Below, piece after piece: positions 56,347 through 64,000 of a stretch of 64,000 nucleotides of DNA. The first letter of the stretch is position 1, and every line of letters begins with the position of its first letter. The stretch is from DASUAL01 sp035763805. GTDB taxonomy: Bacteria > Gemmatimonadota > Gemmatimonadetes > Gemmatimonadales > GWC2-71-9. The notes beneath the pieces are model-generated. The model was not told the DNA's origin. It saw only the letters and a program-made list of their open reading frames with translations, and searched no databases. Made by a program: the position numbers and the translations under genes. The DNA lies in contig DASUAL010000002.1 in the NCBI GenBank assembly GCA_035763805.1, forward strand, positions 1 to 64,000, read 5' to 3'.

Positions 56347-57585
56347 TCACTGCGCAGGTGCAGCGGCCGTGTCGGCACGCCTCGCCGCCGGCCGAAACAG
56401 CACCGCGAAAAAGAGCAGGACCACCGCAGCGAACCCAGCGGGCAGCACCCAGAAGCTGGGCCAACGCTCGAGGGTCAGGCTGGCCGCGCCGCCGAGGAGC
56501 CGGTTGTACACGTTGCCGGCGACCTGTGCGCCGATAAGCATGCCGATGCCGTAAGTGACCAGCACGAGGAATCCCTGCGCCTGGCCGCGAACCGCGGGTG
56601 TCGATCTCTTGTCCACGTAGATCTGGCCGGTCACGAAGAAGAAGTCGTAGCAGACCCCGTGGAGCAGGATACCGATGATGATGAGCCAGAAGACCGCAGC
56701 GGGCGCCGCGATCGCAAAGAGGGCGTAGCGCAGGACCCAGGCGGCCATGCCCACCATCAGCATCCGCTTCACGCCGAGCCGCACGAAGAAGAGGGGCATG
56801 AGCAGCATGAAGACGACCTCGGACATCTGACCCAGCGACTGGGTCGCTGCTATCCTGGTGACGCCAGCATCGCCCAGGAAGATCTGGGTGAAGTTGTAGT
56901 AGGCCGCCAGCGGGATGCACACCAGCAGCGAGGCGGCAAGGAAGACGTAGAATGCGCGGTCGCCGAGCTGCGCCAGGGCGTCGACGCCGACTATGCTGCG
57001 CAGCGAGACCCGCTGCCCCGCGCCCGGGGGAGGCGTATGGGGCAGGGTGAAGCTGTAGAGGCCGAGCAGCACGCTGGCCCCGGCGGCGGTGTAGAGCGGC
57101 AGCGCCGTACGTTCCGGGACGGCCGCCACGAGGCCGCCTAGCACGAGGCTGACGAACAGCCCGGCCACGATCCAGCCGATGGTGCCGAACACTCGGATCA
57201 GAGGAAACTGTTTCTCTTGTGACTGAATGTGGTGGAACGCGAGGCTGTTCGCGAGGCCGAGGGTCGGCATGTAGCACAGGTTGTAGAACAGCAGGAGTGA
57301 GATGAATACCACGGGCGCGCCCACGGCCCGGGGCACGGCGAACATCACCACGCCGCCCAGCAGGTGGAGCATGCCCAGTACCTTCTCGGTCGCGAAGTAG
57401 CGGTCGGCCACGAGGCCCAGGAAGAACGGCGCCACGATGGCCGCGATCGGGTTCACCGTATAGGGCCAGTGCGTCAGCGTCTCCATCCCGTGATGGGTCA
57501 TGTACACCGCGATCGTCGTGTACCAAGCGCCCCAGATGAAGAACTGGAGGAACATCATCGCCGACAGCCTGACGCGGACGCTCAC
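56347..57585 (-). CDS. MFS nucleoside:H+ symporter family transporter
   Basis: 412 residues, about 12 transmembrane helices, starting at a GTG overlapping the DUF1080 stop (GTGA). The family signature region is LQFFIWGAWYTTIAVYMTHHG in helix 1 and FFFVTGQIYVDKRSTPAVRGQAQGF near helix 11; FGTIGWIVAGLFVSLVLGG is also typical. In Escherichia coli the family imports nucleosides (NupG, XapB). In soil and gut bacteria these genes are commonly found beside DUF1080 and Gfo/Idh proteins, so a sugar or glycoside substrate is plausible here. Note that AMM-FLQFF follows VSVRVRLS directly. Confidence 0.9.
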   Translation of the reverse strand: MSVRVRLSAMMFLQFFIWGAWYTTIAVYMTHHGMETLTHWPYTVNPIAAIVAPFFLGLVADRYFATEKVLGMLHLLGGVVMFAVPRAVGAPVVFISLLLFYNLCYMPTLGLANSLAFHHIQSQEKQFPLIRVFGTIGWIVAGLFVSLVLGGLVAAVPERTALPLYTAAGASVLLGLYSFTLPHTPPPGAGQRVSLRSIVGVDALAQLGDRAFYVFLAASLLVCIPLAAYYNFTQIFLGDAGVTRIAATQSLGQMSEVVFMLLMPLFFVRLGVKRMLMVGMAAWVLRYALFAIAAPAAVFWLIIIGILLHGVCYDFFFVTGQIYVDKRSTPAVRGQAQGFLVLVTYGIGMLIGAQVAGNVYNRLLGGAASLTLERWPSFWVLPAGFAAVVLLFFAVLFRPAARRADTAAAPAQ

Positions 57586-58322
57586 GGCAGCACTCGGATC
57601 TTGATGCTGCGGAAGGCCACACGGTCGCCGTGGTCCTGCAGGCCGACGTAGCCCTCGCGGTTGCGCCCGTAGCGGGGGTGCGGGGCGAACTTGCTCGCTT
57701 TGATCTTCGCCTCCCAATCCGGGCTCCCGAGCTCGTACTCGACCACCTTCACGCCGTTGAGCCAGTGCTCGACGCGATTCCCGTTCACCACGATGCGGAT
57801 CTGGTTCCACTGGCCCGCGGGCTTTACGACGCCGGCAGGTGCGGCATAGAGGCCGTAGGCGGCGCCCGCTGCGGTCAGGCGCGACTGGCCGTCGGGGTGC
57901 TTCCCGTCGTCCAGCACCTGCATCTCCGGCGCGGTCCAGTAGATCGCCTCGTCGTCCTCGCTGGCGCGGTAGAAGATCCCGCTGTTGCCCCCGGGCGCCA
58001 CGTTCCACTCGAGCGCAAGCTCGAAGTCCCGGAACTTCTCGCGAGTGACGATGTCGCCCCCGCGGCCGACCCGCGTCAACGCGCCGTCCACGACCTGCCA
58101 GCCGGCGGGCATCGCGTCCAACCTGAACCCGCGCCACCCCGTGGTGGTCTTGCCGTCGAACAGCAGCCGCCAGCCCGCAGCGCGCTCAGCCGGCGTCAGC
58201 GTGTTGGGCGGTGCGGAATCGGTCATGCGGCCCCCTTGTTGGGACAGGGTCGTGTCGGGAGCGGCCGCCGACGTCAGGGCGAGGCAGACGCCGAGCAGCC
58301 GCATCGGGATCAGGCGTGTCAC
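57582..58322 (-). CDS. DUF1080 (3-keto-disaccharide hydrolase) family protein
   Basis: 246 residues from the GTG at 58322, which has AGGAG 6 nt upstream; an ATG six codons later is the alternative. The first 30 residues are a signal peptide (MRLLGVCLALTSAAA). The beta-jelly-roll DUF1080 domain has WRLLFDGKTTTGWRGFR, DIVTREKFRDFELALEW, GNSGIFYRASEDDEAIYWTAPEMQVLDD and GNRVEHWLNGVKVVEYE, all diagnostic. Characterised members hydrolyse 3-keto glycosides in the periplasm. Together with the GMC dehydrogenases (which could make the 3-keto group) and the Gfo/Idh proteins this supports a 3-keto-glycoside pathway. It lies 19 bp after argR. Confidence 0.92.
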   Translation of the reverse strand: MTRLIPMRLLGVCLALTSAAAPDTTLSQQGGRMTDSAPPNTLTPAERAAGWRLLFDGKTTTGWRGFRLDAMPAGWQVVDGALTRVGRGGDIVTREKFRDFELALEWNVAPGGNSGIFYRASEDDEAIYWTAPEMQVLDDGKHPDGQSRLTAAGAAYGLYAAPAGVVKPAGQWNQIRIVVNGNRVEHWLNGVKVVEYELGSPDWEAKIKASKFAPHPRYGRNREGYVGLQDHGDRVAFRSIKIRVLP

Positions 58323-58341
58323 GTAGTCTCCTGTGTCATGG

Positions 58342-58800
58342 TCAATCGGGAATTCCGGCCAGCTCCTTGAGGCGGGTCTGTACGGCGCGCCGGGCACGCT
58401 CGCTCTTGCTGATCACGAGAACGGCATCGTCACCCGCGATGGTGCCGATGATCTCCCCCCACCCGGCCCCGTCGATCGCGATGCCGAGCGCCTGAGCGCT
58501 GCCCGCGGGAGTTTTCACGACCAACAGCGGACCGACACCGTCCATGGAGACAAGCGTCGCCGGGAGCAACTGCGCGAGGTGTGGGCGGATCGAGGCGCCG
58601 GTTTCGAGGGGCGGTGCGTAGTGGGAGCCGCCGTCGGGCGCAGCGACCTTGGCAAGCCCCAGCTCACGAATGTCGCGGGACAGTGTGGCCTGGGTCACGT
58701 CAAAGCCCTCGGCCTTGAGCAGCTCGCGCAGCTGCTCCTGGCTCGCGATCCGCTCCGAGCGCACCACCCTCAAGATGGCAGCGTGCCGCTGCGTCTTCAT
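58342..58800 (-). CDS. argR: Arginine repressor
   Basis: 152 residues, normal length. The N-terminal winged helix (RHAAILRVVRSERIASQEQL, then FDVTQATLSRDIRELGL) binds ARG boxes. The C-terminal domain (LLVVKTPAGSAQALGIAID, then IIGTIAGDDAVLVI) binds arginine and forms hexamers. It is expected to repress argG-argH, 13 kb away, at the palindrome 45484-45513. It is embedded in a leftward run between an amidohydrolase gene (11 bp upstream) and DUF1080 (19 bp downstream). No ARG box was seen directly before it, so its own control is unclear. Confidence 0.95.
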   Translation of the reverse strand: MKTQRHAAILRVVRSERIASQEQLRELLKAEGFDVTQATLSRDIRELGLAKVAAPDGGSHYAPPLETGASIRPHLAQLLPATLVSMDGVGPLLVVKTPAGSAQALGIAIDGAGWGEIIGTIAGDDAVLVISKSERARRAVQTRLKELAGIPD

Positions 58801-58811
58801 CGGGCACCAAT

Positions 58812-60005
58812 CTAGCGGTGGACCACGCGCCCGGCGACGACGGTGAGGAGGGCGGTAGGAGGCGGTAAGGGGCGGTAAGGGGCGGTAGGGGGAAACACGG
58901 CAAGATCCGCTTCCTTGCCCACTTCGAGCGACCCGATCGCGTGATCGAGTCCGAGGGCACGCGCGCCTTCGATCGTCAGCATGCGCAGCGCTTCCTCGCC
59001 CTCGAGGCCGGCCGCGGCGGCTTCGGACCAGAGGTTCACGTCGCCGGAGCTTGCGACCGAGTCGGTGCCCAGCCCGACGCGCACGCCGGAAGCGCGCAAC
59101 GCCGCGAGCGGCGCGGCGCCGTGGCCGTGAGCGCGGTTGGAGCGGGGGCAGTGCGCCAGCCCCACTCCCGCCTGACGCAGTATCTCGATGTCCGGTGCGT
59201 CCACTTGCACACAGTGGATGCAGAGCCACCCTGTTGCACGCTGTAAGACGCCAAGCCGCAAGAGATACTCCACCGGCGAGCAACCACGAGGCTCGACCGG
59301 GATGCCGCGCGCGCGCAGCGCCACGGCGAACGGCCCGGCACCGTCGCGCACGAGCTGGGCTTCTTCGCGCGACTCGGCAAGATGCAGGGCGACGGGGAGG
59401 CCCTCGCGCCGAGCGAAGTCGGCGACAGCGCGGTACAGGAGCTCGCTCACGGTGTAGGGAGCATGCGGCGATACACCGAGGCGAAGCCGCGAAGAGGCGA
59501 AGCGGCCGAGCCGGGCCATGGCGTACTCCAGCTCGGCCATGCTCGCCGCGCACTTCGCCGGGTCGGGCCCGAAGACCTCCTGATAGTAAACGCCGCGCCC
59601 GCCGAGGCCGGCGAGCGCCTCCAACGGCGCGCCCGAGCTGCCGGTGTCGGCGACGCAGGTGACCCCCATGGCCCAACAATCCCGCACGCCCTGGCAGGCG
59701 GAGCGGGAGAACTCCTCAGGCGTGGTGGCGTCCTTGAGCGCGCGGATCGCGCGGATCCACGGCGCGAACTGCCGCTCGGAGGCCTTGCCGGCGAGGTGTG
59801 TCAGCTCGAGATGGGTGTGGCAGTTGACCAAGCCCGGGACGAGTGCCGCATCCGCGAATTCGAGCCGTTCGGCGCCCTCGGGGCTCGGGACGGCCGCGTG
59901 CGGTCCCACAGCCGCGATCTTGCCTCGGTCGTCAACGAGAACGGCGCCGTCCTCGATCGGCGGCGCCGTGACCGGATGGACCGAACGGGCGCGAATGCGG
60001 AGCAT
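58812..60005 (-). CDS. Amidohydrolase family (MTA/SAH or aminodeoxyfutalosine deaminase-like)
   Basis: 397 residues. The metal site opens with ALVPGLVNCHTHLELTHLAGK; further ligands are in RLGVSPHAPYTVSELLY, ALHLAESREEAQLV, GWLCIHCVQVDAPDIE and VRVGLGTDSVASSGDVNLW. The ELTHLAGK and SPHAPYTVS features place it in the ATZ/TRZ-like deaminase branch, near aminodeoxyfutalosine deaminase (menaquinone by the futalosine route) or MTA/SAH deaminase. No other menaquinone gene is nearby, so the substrate remains open. The C-terminal stretch PPTAPYRPLPPPTA is encoded by four 10-bp repeats and is not part of the family. It is separated from PBP1A upstream by a heptad inverted repeat. Confidence 0.85.
   Translation of the reverse strand: MLRIRARSVHPVTAPPIEDGAVLVDDRGKIAAVGPHAAVPSPEGAERLEFADAALVPGLVNCHTHLELTHLAGKASERQFAPWIRAIRALKDATTPEEFSRSACQGVRDCWAMGVTCVADTGSSGAPLEALAGLGGRGVYYQEVFGPDPAKCAASMAELEYAMARLGRFASSRLRLGVSPHAPYTVSELLYRAVADFARREGLPVALHLAESREEAQLVRDGAGPFAVALRARGIPVEPRGCSPVEYLLRLGVLQRATGWLCIHCVQVDAPDIEILRQAGVGLAHCPRSNRAHGHGAAPLAALRASGVRVGLGTDSVASSGDVNLWSEAAAAGLEGEEALRMLTIEGARALGLDHAIGSLEVGKEADLAVFPPTAPYRPLPPPTALLTVVAGRVVHR
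58851..58890. repeat. Four 10-bp tandem units GGCGGTARGR inside the amidohydrolase gene
   Basis: GGCGGTAGGA, GGCGGTAAGG, GGCGGTAAGG, GGCGGTAGGG follow without gaps. They are translated on the minus strand as part of the C-terminal PYRPLPPPTA. No inverted partner is present. Confidence 0.6.
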
Positions 60006-60006
60006 C

Positions 60007-60081
60007 AGGTGCGAGGTGTTAGGCGTCAGGGGTCAGGGCGTCGCGGCGCCACACCTGACACCCAGGACCTAGCACCTTGCC
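60007..60081. repeat. Heptad-unit inverted repeat (AGGTGNN) between PBP1A and the amidohydrolase
   Basis: The left arm 60007-60041 reads AGGTGCG, AGGTGTT, AGGCGTC, AGGGGTC, AGGGCGT. The right arm (about 60052-60078) in reverse complement reads AGGTGCT, AGGTCCT, GGGTGTC, AGGTGTG. A loop of about 10 bp separates them. It fills the whole gap and could terminate the PBP1A transcript. Confidence 0.6.
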
Positions 60082-60082
60082 C

Positions 60083-62245
60083 TTACGGCGAGACACCGAA
60101 GCCGAACGGCGCGTGCACGGGGCATGCCTGCGTCGGCTCGGTGCCGGGATAGAACCAGTCCCAGTGGCGCACGTCCTGTGGGCAGAACGGCGTGGCGAGG
60201 TAGCCGTTCGACCAGTCGACTTCGCGCGTGATGAGCGAGTCGGGTCGCACCCAATCCGCCGGCGCGGGCCGCCGCTCGTACACGTCGCGCATGAAGGCGG
60301 TCCAGGCGGGGGCGGCGATGCGGCCGCCGCCCGCATTGTGCTCGAGGATGCGTTGCTGCAGATCGTACCCCACCCAGACGCCCGCCACAAGCTCAGGGGT
60401 GTAACCGATGAACCACGCGTCGGTGTAGTCGTCGGTCGTCCCGGTCTTGCCGGCCGCCGGGAGCGTGAAGCCCGCTCTCCACACGGCGGTGAAGGCGGTG
60501 CCACGGCGGATCACGTCCTTCATCATGTCTACGATGAGCCAGCTGTGCTCCGGGTCCATCACCGGCTCCCGTCGAATCGCGGGCTGCCACAGGATGTTCC
60601 CCTGGCGATCCTCCACGCGCAGGATGCCCACCGGCTCGACCCGCGTACCCAGCGTCGCGAACGCCGTGTAGGCAGCGATGATCTCGATCGGCTTCACACC
60701 CTTGGCCCCGATGTGGATCGAGGGGTAGGGCGGCAGCGGCGTGGTCATGCCGTACCGCCGCGCCTCCCCGATGACCGTCTGTTCGCCCAGCGCCATCCCG
60801 AGCTTGATGGTCGACAGGTTGCGCGACAGGAACAGCGACTGGCGGAGGGGGATCATGCCGAGCGTGGTGTCGTCGTCGTCCTTCGGCTGCCACAGCGTCG
60901 AGTCGAGCTGGATCACCGGGGGGTTGAGCGGCGAATCGTCGAGAATCTCGGTGACCGGGTGACCCGCACGGACGGCGGCGGAGTAGACGAACGGCTTGAA
61001 GCTCGAGCCGGGCTGGCGGACCGCCTGGGTGGCGCGGTTGTACTTCGAGTCGTCGAAGTCGCGCCCGCCGATCATGGCGCGGATGTAGCCCGTGTTCGCT
61101 TCCAGCGCGACCAGCGCCCCTTGAATGTAGGGCGTGAACGGCCCGTGATCCTCGCCCGCCGCCTTGGACGCCTCGATGTACTCCCGGTAGGTGGTCCGAC
61201 CCGGGAACTTCCCGTTCGAGTAGACTCCCGCCTCGATGGCGTCGAGCTGCGACTGCAGCGCCCGCTCGGCGGCCTCCTGCATATCGAGGTCGAGCGTCGT
61301 ATAGACGCGCAGGCCTCCTTCGTAGAGGGAGCGGCCAAAGCGCGCGTCGAGCTGGACGCGCAGCCACTCGACGAAGTAGGGTGCGACGTCGCCGTAGTTC
61401 GTGCGATTCGTGGTGAGCACGAGTGGGTACGCTTTCCAGAGCTCGGCCTCCTCGGGCGTCAGGTAGCCCTGGTCGCGCATGAGGCCCAGGACGACGTTCC
61501 GCCGCCGAACGGCGCGCTCGGGATGGGTGCGCGGGTTGTAGAACGCAGGGGCCTTGGGCAGTGCCGCGAGGGTCGCGGCCTCCGCGACGTTCAACTGGCG
61601 GGCCGACTTTCCGAAGTAGATCAGGGCTGCCGCCTCGACGCCATGCGCCCCCGCGCCGAGATCGATCTGGTTCAGGTAGAGCTGGAGGATCGTGTCCTTG
61701 GCGAAATTGTGCTCGATCTCCACGGCCACGCGCGCCTCTTTGAGCTTGCGCGTCAGCTTCTTCTCTCGGCTGATCTCGTCGGGGAAGATGTTCCGGGCGA
61801 GCTGCATGGTGATCGTCGAGAACCCCTGCGTGTAGCCGAGCGAGACGAGGTTTGCCTTGAGCGCGCCCAGGATGCGGACGTAATCGATCCCGTTGTGCGA
61901 ATAGAACCGCTTGTCCTCGGTGGCGACGAAGGCCTGCCGCACGGCTGGCGGGATTTCCGAAAGGGGCAGCACCGTGCGGCGCTCGAGGCCGAGCTCGCTG
62001 ATCAGGCGGCCGTCGGCGGCGTACACCTTCGAGGTCTGCATCTGCACGTCGTCACCGGCGCTGATGAGGCGCGAAATGCTCGGGCAGTGTTCGCCAGCGC
62101 AGACGCGCGTCCACGACCCGTAGACCAGGCCGGTCCCATAGGCCCCCGCGAGCACGAGGGCGGCGACGGCCCGCGCGCGGACCTTGGGCTGCTGCCACCA
62201 AGCGATGGGGGTCGGCAGGGGAACGGACGTGGGGATGGAGGCCAT
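60083..62245 (-). CDS. Bifunctional penicillin-binding protein 1A
   Basis: 720 residues. One transmembrane helix lies at about 24-45. The glycosyltransferase domain (about 75-250) has FVATEDKRFYSHNGIDYVRI (catalytic Glu), GFSTITMQLARNIF, RKLKEARVAVEIE and LYLNQIDLGAGAHGVEAAA. The transpeptidase domain has GSSFKPFVYSAA (nucleophile Ser near 414), SRN in LFLSRNLSTIK and AAGKTGTTDDYTDAWFIGYTP (near 595). The C-terminal DWSNGYLATPFCPQDVRHWDWFYPGTEP tail with two Cys is common in class A PBPs of soil phyla. It makes and cross-links peptidoglycan strands in the periplasm. It diverges from tyrS. Confidence 0.96.
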   Translation of the reverse strand: MASIPTSVPLPTPIAWWQQPKVRARAVAALVLAGAYGTGLVYGSWTRVCAGEHCPSISRLISAGDDVQMQTSKVYAADGRLISELGLERRTVLPLSEIPPAVRQAFVATEDKRFYSHNGIDYVRILGALKANLVSLGYTQGFSTITMQLARNIFPDEISREKKLTRKLKEARVAVEIEHNFAKDTILQLYLNQIDLGAGAHGVEAAALIYFGKSARQLNVAEAATLAALPKAPAFYNPRTHPERAVRRRNVVLGLMRDQGYLTPEEAELWKAYPLVLTTNRTNYGDVAPYFVEWLRVQLDARFGRSLYEGGLRVYTTLDLDMQEAAERALQSQLDAIEAGVYSNGKFPGRTTYREYIEASKAAGEDHGPFTPYIQGALVALEANTGYIRAMIGGRDFDDSKYNRATQAVRQPGSSFKPFVYSAAVRAGHPVTEILDDSPLNPPVIQLDSTLWQPKDDDDTTLGMIPLRQSLFLSRNLSTIKLGMALGEQTVIGEARRYGMTTPLPPYPSIHIGAKGVKPIEIIAAYTAFATLGTRVEPVGILRVEDRQGNILWQPAIRREPVMDPEHSWLIVDMMKDVIRRGTAFTAVWRAGFTLPAAGKTGTTDDYTDAWFIGYTPELVAGVWVGYDLQQRILEHNAGGGRIAAPAWTAFMRDVYERRPAPADWVRPDSLITREVDWSNGYLATPFCPQDVRHWDWFYPGTEPTQACPVHAPFGFGVSP

Positions 62246-62276
62246 CGCGTTACAACCTAGTCACGCCCATCGGCGC

Positions 62277-62305
62277 TTGCCAGCCGTTGGGGGTTCCCGT
62301 ACGAT
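62277..62305 (+). promoter_or_regulatory. Sigma-70 type promoter of tyrS, probably leaderless
   Basis: TTGCCA (62277-62282), 17-bp spacer, TACGAT (62300-62305). The start point would be at 62311-62313, on or just before the tyrS ATG at 62314, where no Shine-Dalgarno exists. The mRNA is therefore probably leaderless. Confidence 0.6.
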
Positions 62306-62313
62306 TCCGCGCC

Positions 62314-63576
62314 ATGCCGGACCTCTTCGCCGAGCTCGAGTGGCGTGGCTTCGTCTACCACGCCACGCAGCACATCCAGCGGTACCTGGCCGAGGCGCCG
62401 CGGACCGCGTACTGCGGCTTCGACCCCACCGCCCCCAGCCTGCAGCTGGGCAACCTGATGCCGCTGATGCTGCTGCGGCACTTCCAGCTCGCCGGTCACC
62501 GGCCCATCGTCCTGATGGGTGGCGGCACGGGGCTGATCGGCGATCCGAGTGGAAAACGCAGCGAGCGTCCGCTGCTCTCCCGGGAGCAGATCCGGGAAAA
62601 CCTGCAGCGCCAGCGCGATCAGATGCAGCGGTTCCTCGATTTCGATGCAAAGGAGACGCGCCCCCTCGTGCTCAACAACGCCGACTGGCTCGTCGAGCAG
62701 CGCGTCGTCGACTTCCTGCGCGACGTCGGGAAGCACTTCACGGTCAACGTCATGATGCAGAAGGAGGCGGTGAAGGCGCGACTCGACACGGGAATCTCGT
62801 ACACCGAATTCAGTTACATGTTGCTCCAGGCGTACGACTTCCTCCACTTGTTCCGCACCCAGGGATGCACGGTGCAGGTGGGCGGCAGCGATCAGTGGGG
62901 AAACATCACCGCCGGGATCGAGCTGATTCGGCGGGTGGAGGGCGGCGAAGCACACGGCCTCGTGGCCCCGCTCGTGACGACGGCGTCCGGCGCAAAGTTC
63001 GGCAAGACCGAGGGCGGCACGATCTGGCTCGACGCTGCGCTGACGTCGCCCTACACGCTGTACCAGTTCTGGGTCAACACGGATGACCGGGACGCAGAGC
63101 AGTATCTCAAGCTGTTCACCTTCCTCACCCAGGAGGACATCAAGGCGCTGATGCAGTCTCATCACCGGAACCTCGGCCGGCGCGAAGCGCAGAAGCGGCT
63201 CGCGATCGAGATCACGAGGCTGGTGCACGGCGAGCAGGCGTCCGCCAGCGCGGTCGCGGCGAGCGCGATCCTGTTCGAGGAGTTCGACCCGCGCAAAGTC
63301 GATTCGAGTGCGTTCGACGTGCTTGCGCAGGAGATCCCGACCGTCCGGGTGGACAAGAGCCGCGACCTCAGTCTGGTCGATGCGGTGGTGCAGGCCGGCC
63401 TGGCGCAGTCGAAGAGCGAGGCGCGGCGCTCGATCGAGCAGGGCGGGATTTACGTCAACCAGGAACGCGTGAAGGACGTCGCGCGCAGGATCGGGACCGC
63501 GGACTGGCTCGCGGGAAGGAACCTGCTGCTCCGCAGGGGCAAGAAAGACTACGGGCTGCTGCAGCGGAGCGGCTAG
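62314..63576 (+). CDS. tyrS: Tyrosyl-tRNA synthetase
   Basis: 420 residues. It charges tRNA-Tyr. The class I motifs are CGFDPTAPSLQLGNLMPL (HIGH variant LQLGN), MGGGTGLIGDPSGKRSER, TEFSYMLLQAYDFLHLF, VQVGGSDQWGNITAG and GAKFGKTEGGTIWLD (KMSKS variant KFGKT). The C-terminal S4 RNA-binding domain is SLVDAVVQAGLAQSKSEARRSIEQGGIYVN. The ATG at 62314 agrees with the family start and with the promoter position. The fragment after it ends 9 bp before the next gene. Confidence 0.97.
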   Translation: MPDLFAELEWRGFVYHATQHIQRYLAEAPRTAYCGFDPTAPSLQLGNLMPLMLLRHFQLAGHRPIVLMGGGTGLIGDPSGKRSERPLLSREQIRENLQRQRDQMQRFLDFDAKETRPLVLNNADWLVEQRVVDFLRDVGKHFTVNVMMQKEAVKARLDTGISYTEFSYMLLQAYDFLHLFRTQGCTVQVGGSDQWGNITAGIELIRRVEGGEAHGLVAPLVTTASGAKFGKTEGGTIWLDAALTSPYTLYQFWVNTDDRDAEQYLKLFTFLTQEDIKALMQSHHRNLGRREAQKRLAIEITRLVHGEQASASAVAASAILFEEFDPRKVDSSAFDVLAQEIPTVRVDKSRDLSLVDAVVQAGLAQSKSEARRSIEQGGIYVNQERVKDVARRIGTADWLAGRNLLLRRGKKDYGLLQRSG

Positions 63577-63585
63577 GGAGACGCC

Positions 63586-64000
63586 ATGTTCATCGGCCAC
63601 TACGCCCTCGCGCTCGCCGCCAAGCGCGTCGCTCCGAAGACGTCCCTCGGCACACTATTTGTTGCGCCGACGCTCGCGGACCTGCTCTGGCCGGTGTTCC
63701 TGCTGCTGCGGTGGGAGCGGGTTCGCGTCGTTCCCGGAACGAACCCGTTCTTGCATCTCACGTTCGACGCGTACCCGATCTCGCACAGTCTGCTGACGCT
63801 GATCGGGTGGGGCGCGCTGTTCGCCCTGCTCTATCGGATGCTCGCGGGCTACGCCCGCGGCGCGCTCGTCGTCGCGCTGCTCGTGGTGAGCCACTGGGTT
63901 CTCGATTTCGCCACCCATCGGCCGGACCTCCCGCTCTATCCCGCGGGCCCGCGTGTGGGATTGGGACTGTGGCACTCGATCTCCGGGACCGTCATCGTCG
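63586..64000 (+). CDS. Multi-pass membrane protein (partial, runs off the window)
   Basis: The first 138 residues are present with no stop. GGGAG lies 6 nt before the ATG. It begins MFIGHYALALAAKRVAPKTS, then LGTLFVAPTLADLLWPVFLL, and has at least three hydrophobic helices with histidines at their ends (FDAYPISHSLLTLIGW, VVSHWVLDFATHRPDLPLYP, and GLWHSISGTVIV). This resembles the DUF457/YdjM-like group of membrane-bound, putative metal-dependent hydrolases, but the match is by pattern only. It follows tyrS closely and may be co-transcribed with it. Confidence 0.75.
   Translation, partial: MFIGHYALALAAKRVAPKTSLGTLFVAPTLADLLWPVFLLLRWERVRVVPGTNPFLHLTFDAYPISHSLLTLIGWGALFALLYRMLAGYARGALVVALLVVSHWVLDFATHRPDLPLYPAGPRVGLGLWHSISGTVIV

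Overview
The window is a high-GC, gene-dense bacterial chromosome segment with about 61 protein genes, one pseudogene and the 3' part of a tRNA-Arg. Most neighbouring genes overlap by 4 bp (ATGA or GTGA) or are separated by only a few bases. Outer-membrane barrels, Tat-type signal peptides, TldD/TldE, PBP1A, MltG and an Omp85-like protein indicate a Gram-negative (diderm) cell. The gene mix (PEGA-domain kinase, Tat-exported GMC oxidoreductases with gluconate-dehydrogenase-subunit-3 partners, DUF1080, nucleoside symporter, Gfo/Idh/MocA proteins, redoxins) looks most like a Gemmatimonadota soil or sediment bacterium. That placement is inference; no rRNA gene is present to test it.

Layout. 1-5.4 kb: tRNA-Arg(CCG) end, a small zinc-ribbon protein, and a leftward four-gene operon (Ig/PPC protein, PEGA Ser/Thr kinase, TPR protein, outer-membrane barrel) in which every junction is a 4-bp overlap. 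5.4-13 kb: a membrane/AAA+ cluster (DUF58, MoxR, DUF4350, DUF4129, RDD-SpoIIM fusion, two paralogous multi-pass proteins). 13-15 kb: an orphan histidine-kinase phosphoacceptor domain, a MITE-like element and an M50 protease. 15-22 kb: rho with a clear promoter, ruvX, mltG, thiE, aroH, an RlmI-like methyltransferase and a CDF transporter. 22-30.6 kb: TldE/TldD, a solitary formate-dehydrogenase-like molybdoenzyme, and tdh-kbl for threonine breakdown. 30.7-42.7 kb: an outer-membrane protein, M19 dipeptidase, mpg, a NYN-LOTUS RNA-binding protein coupled to a decayed acyl-CoA synthetase, YjbQ, an NtrY/NtrX-like pair followed by an Omp85-like protein and a DUF4390-like protein, then a PCYCGC protein and an HNH nuclease. 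42.8-45.5 kb: argG-argH behind a promoter with a palindromic ARG-box-like operator; argR itself lies at 58.3 kb. 45.6-58.3 kb: two GMC/subunit-3 pairs, two TIM-barrel proteins, two Gfo/Idh/MocA proteins, an MFS nucleoside-type symporter and DUF1080, together suggesting periplasmic oxidation and cleavage of glycosides through 3-keto intermediates. This locus is interrupted by a thiol-redox island (a predicted selenocysteine peroxiredoxin, TlpA-like thioredoxin, CcdA). 58.8-64 kb: a deaminase-type amidohydrolase, PBP1A, tyrS with a probably leaderless promoter, and a truncated membrane protein.

Two observations stand out. First, the redoxin gene at 53208-53798 has an in-frame TGA exactly at the peroxidatic-cysteine position (T-K-G-U), followed 21 nt later by the loop of a perfect 7-bp hairpin that fits the bacterial SECIS model; it should be read as one selenoprotein. 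Second, at least ten places carry arrays of 7-8 bp units (10 bp in one case). Most are arranged as a tandem block followed by its reverse complement, with a different unit sequence at nearly every locus. They sit between genes and also inside coding regions at N-termini and linkers. They look like one process acting on different sequences, and I cannot name an established function for them. No gene-free stretch exceeds 300 bases.
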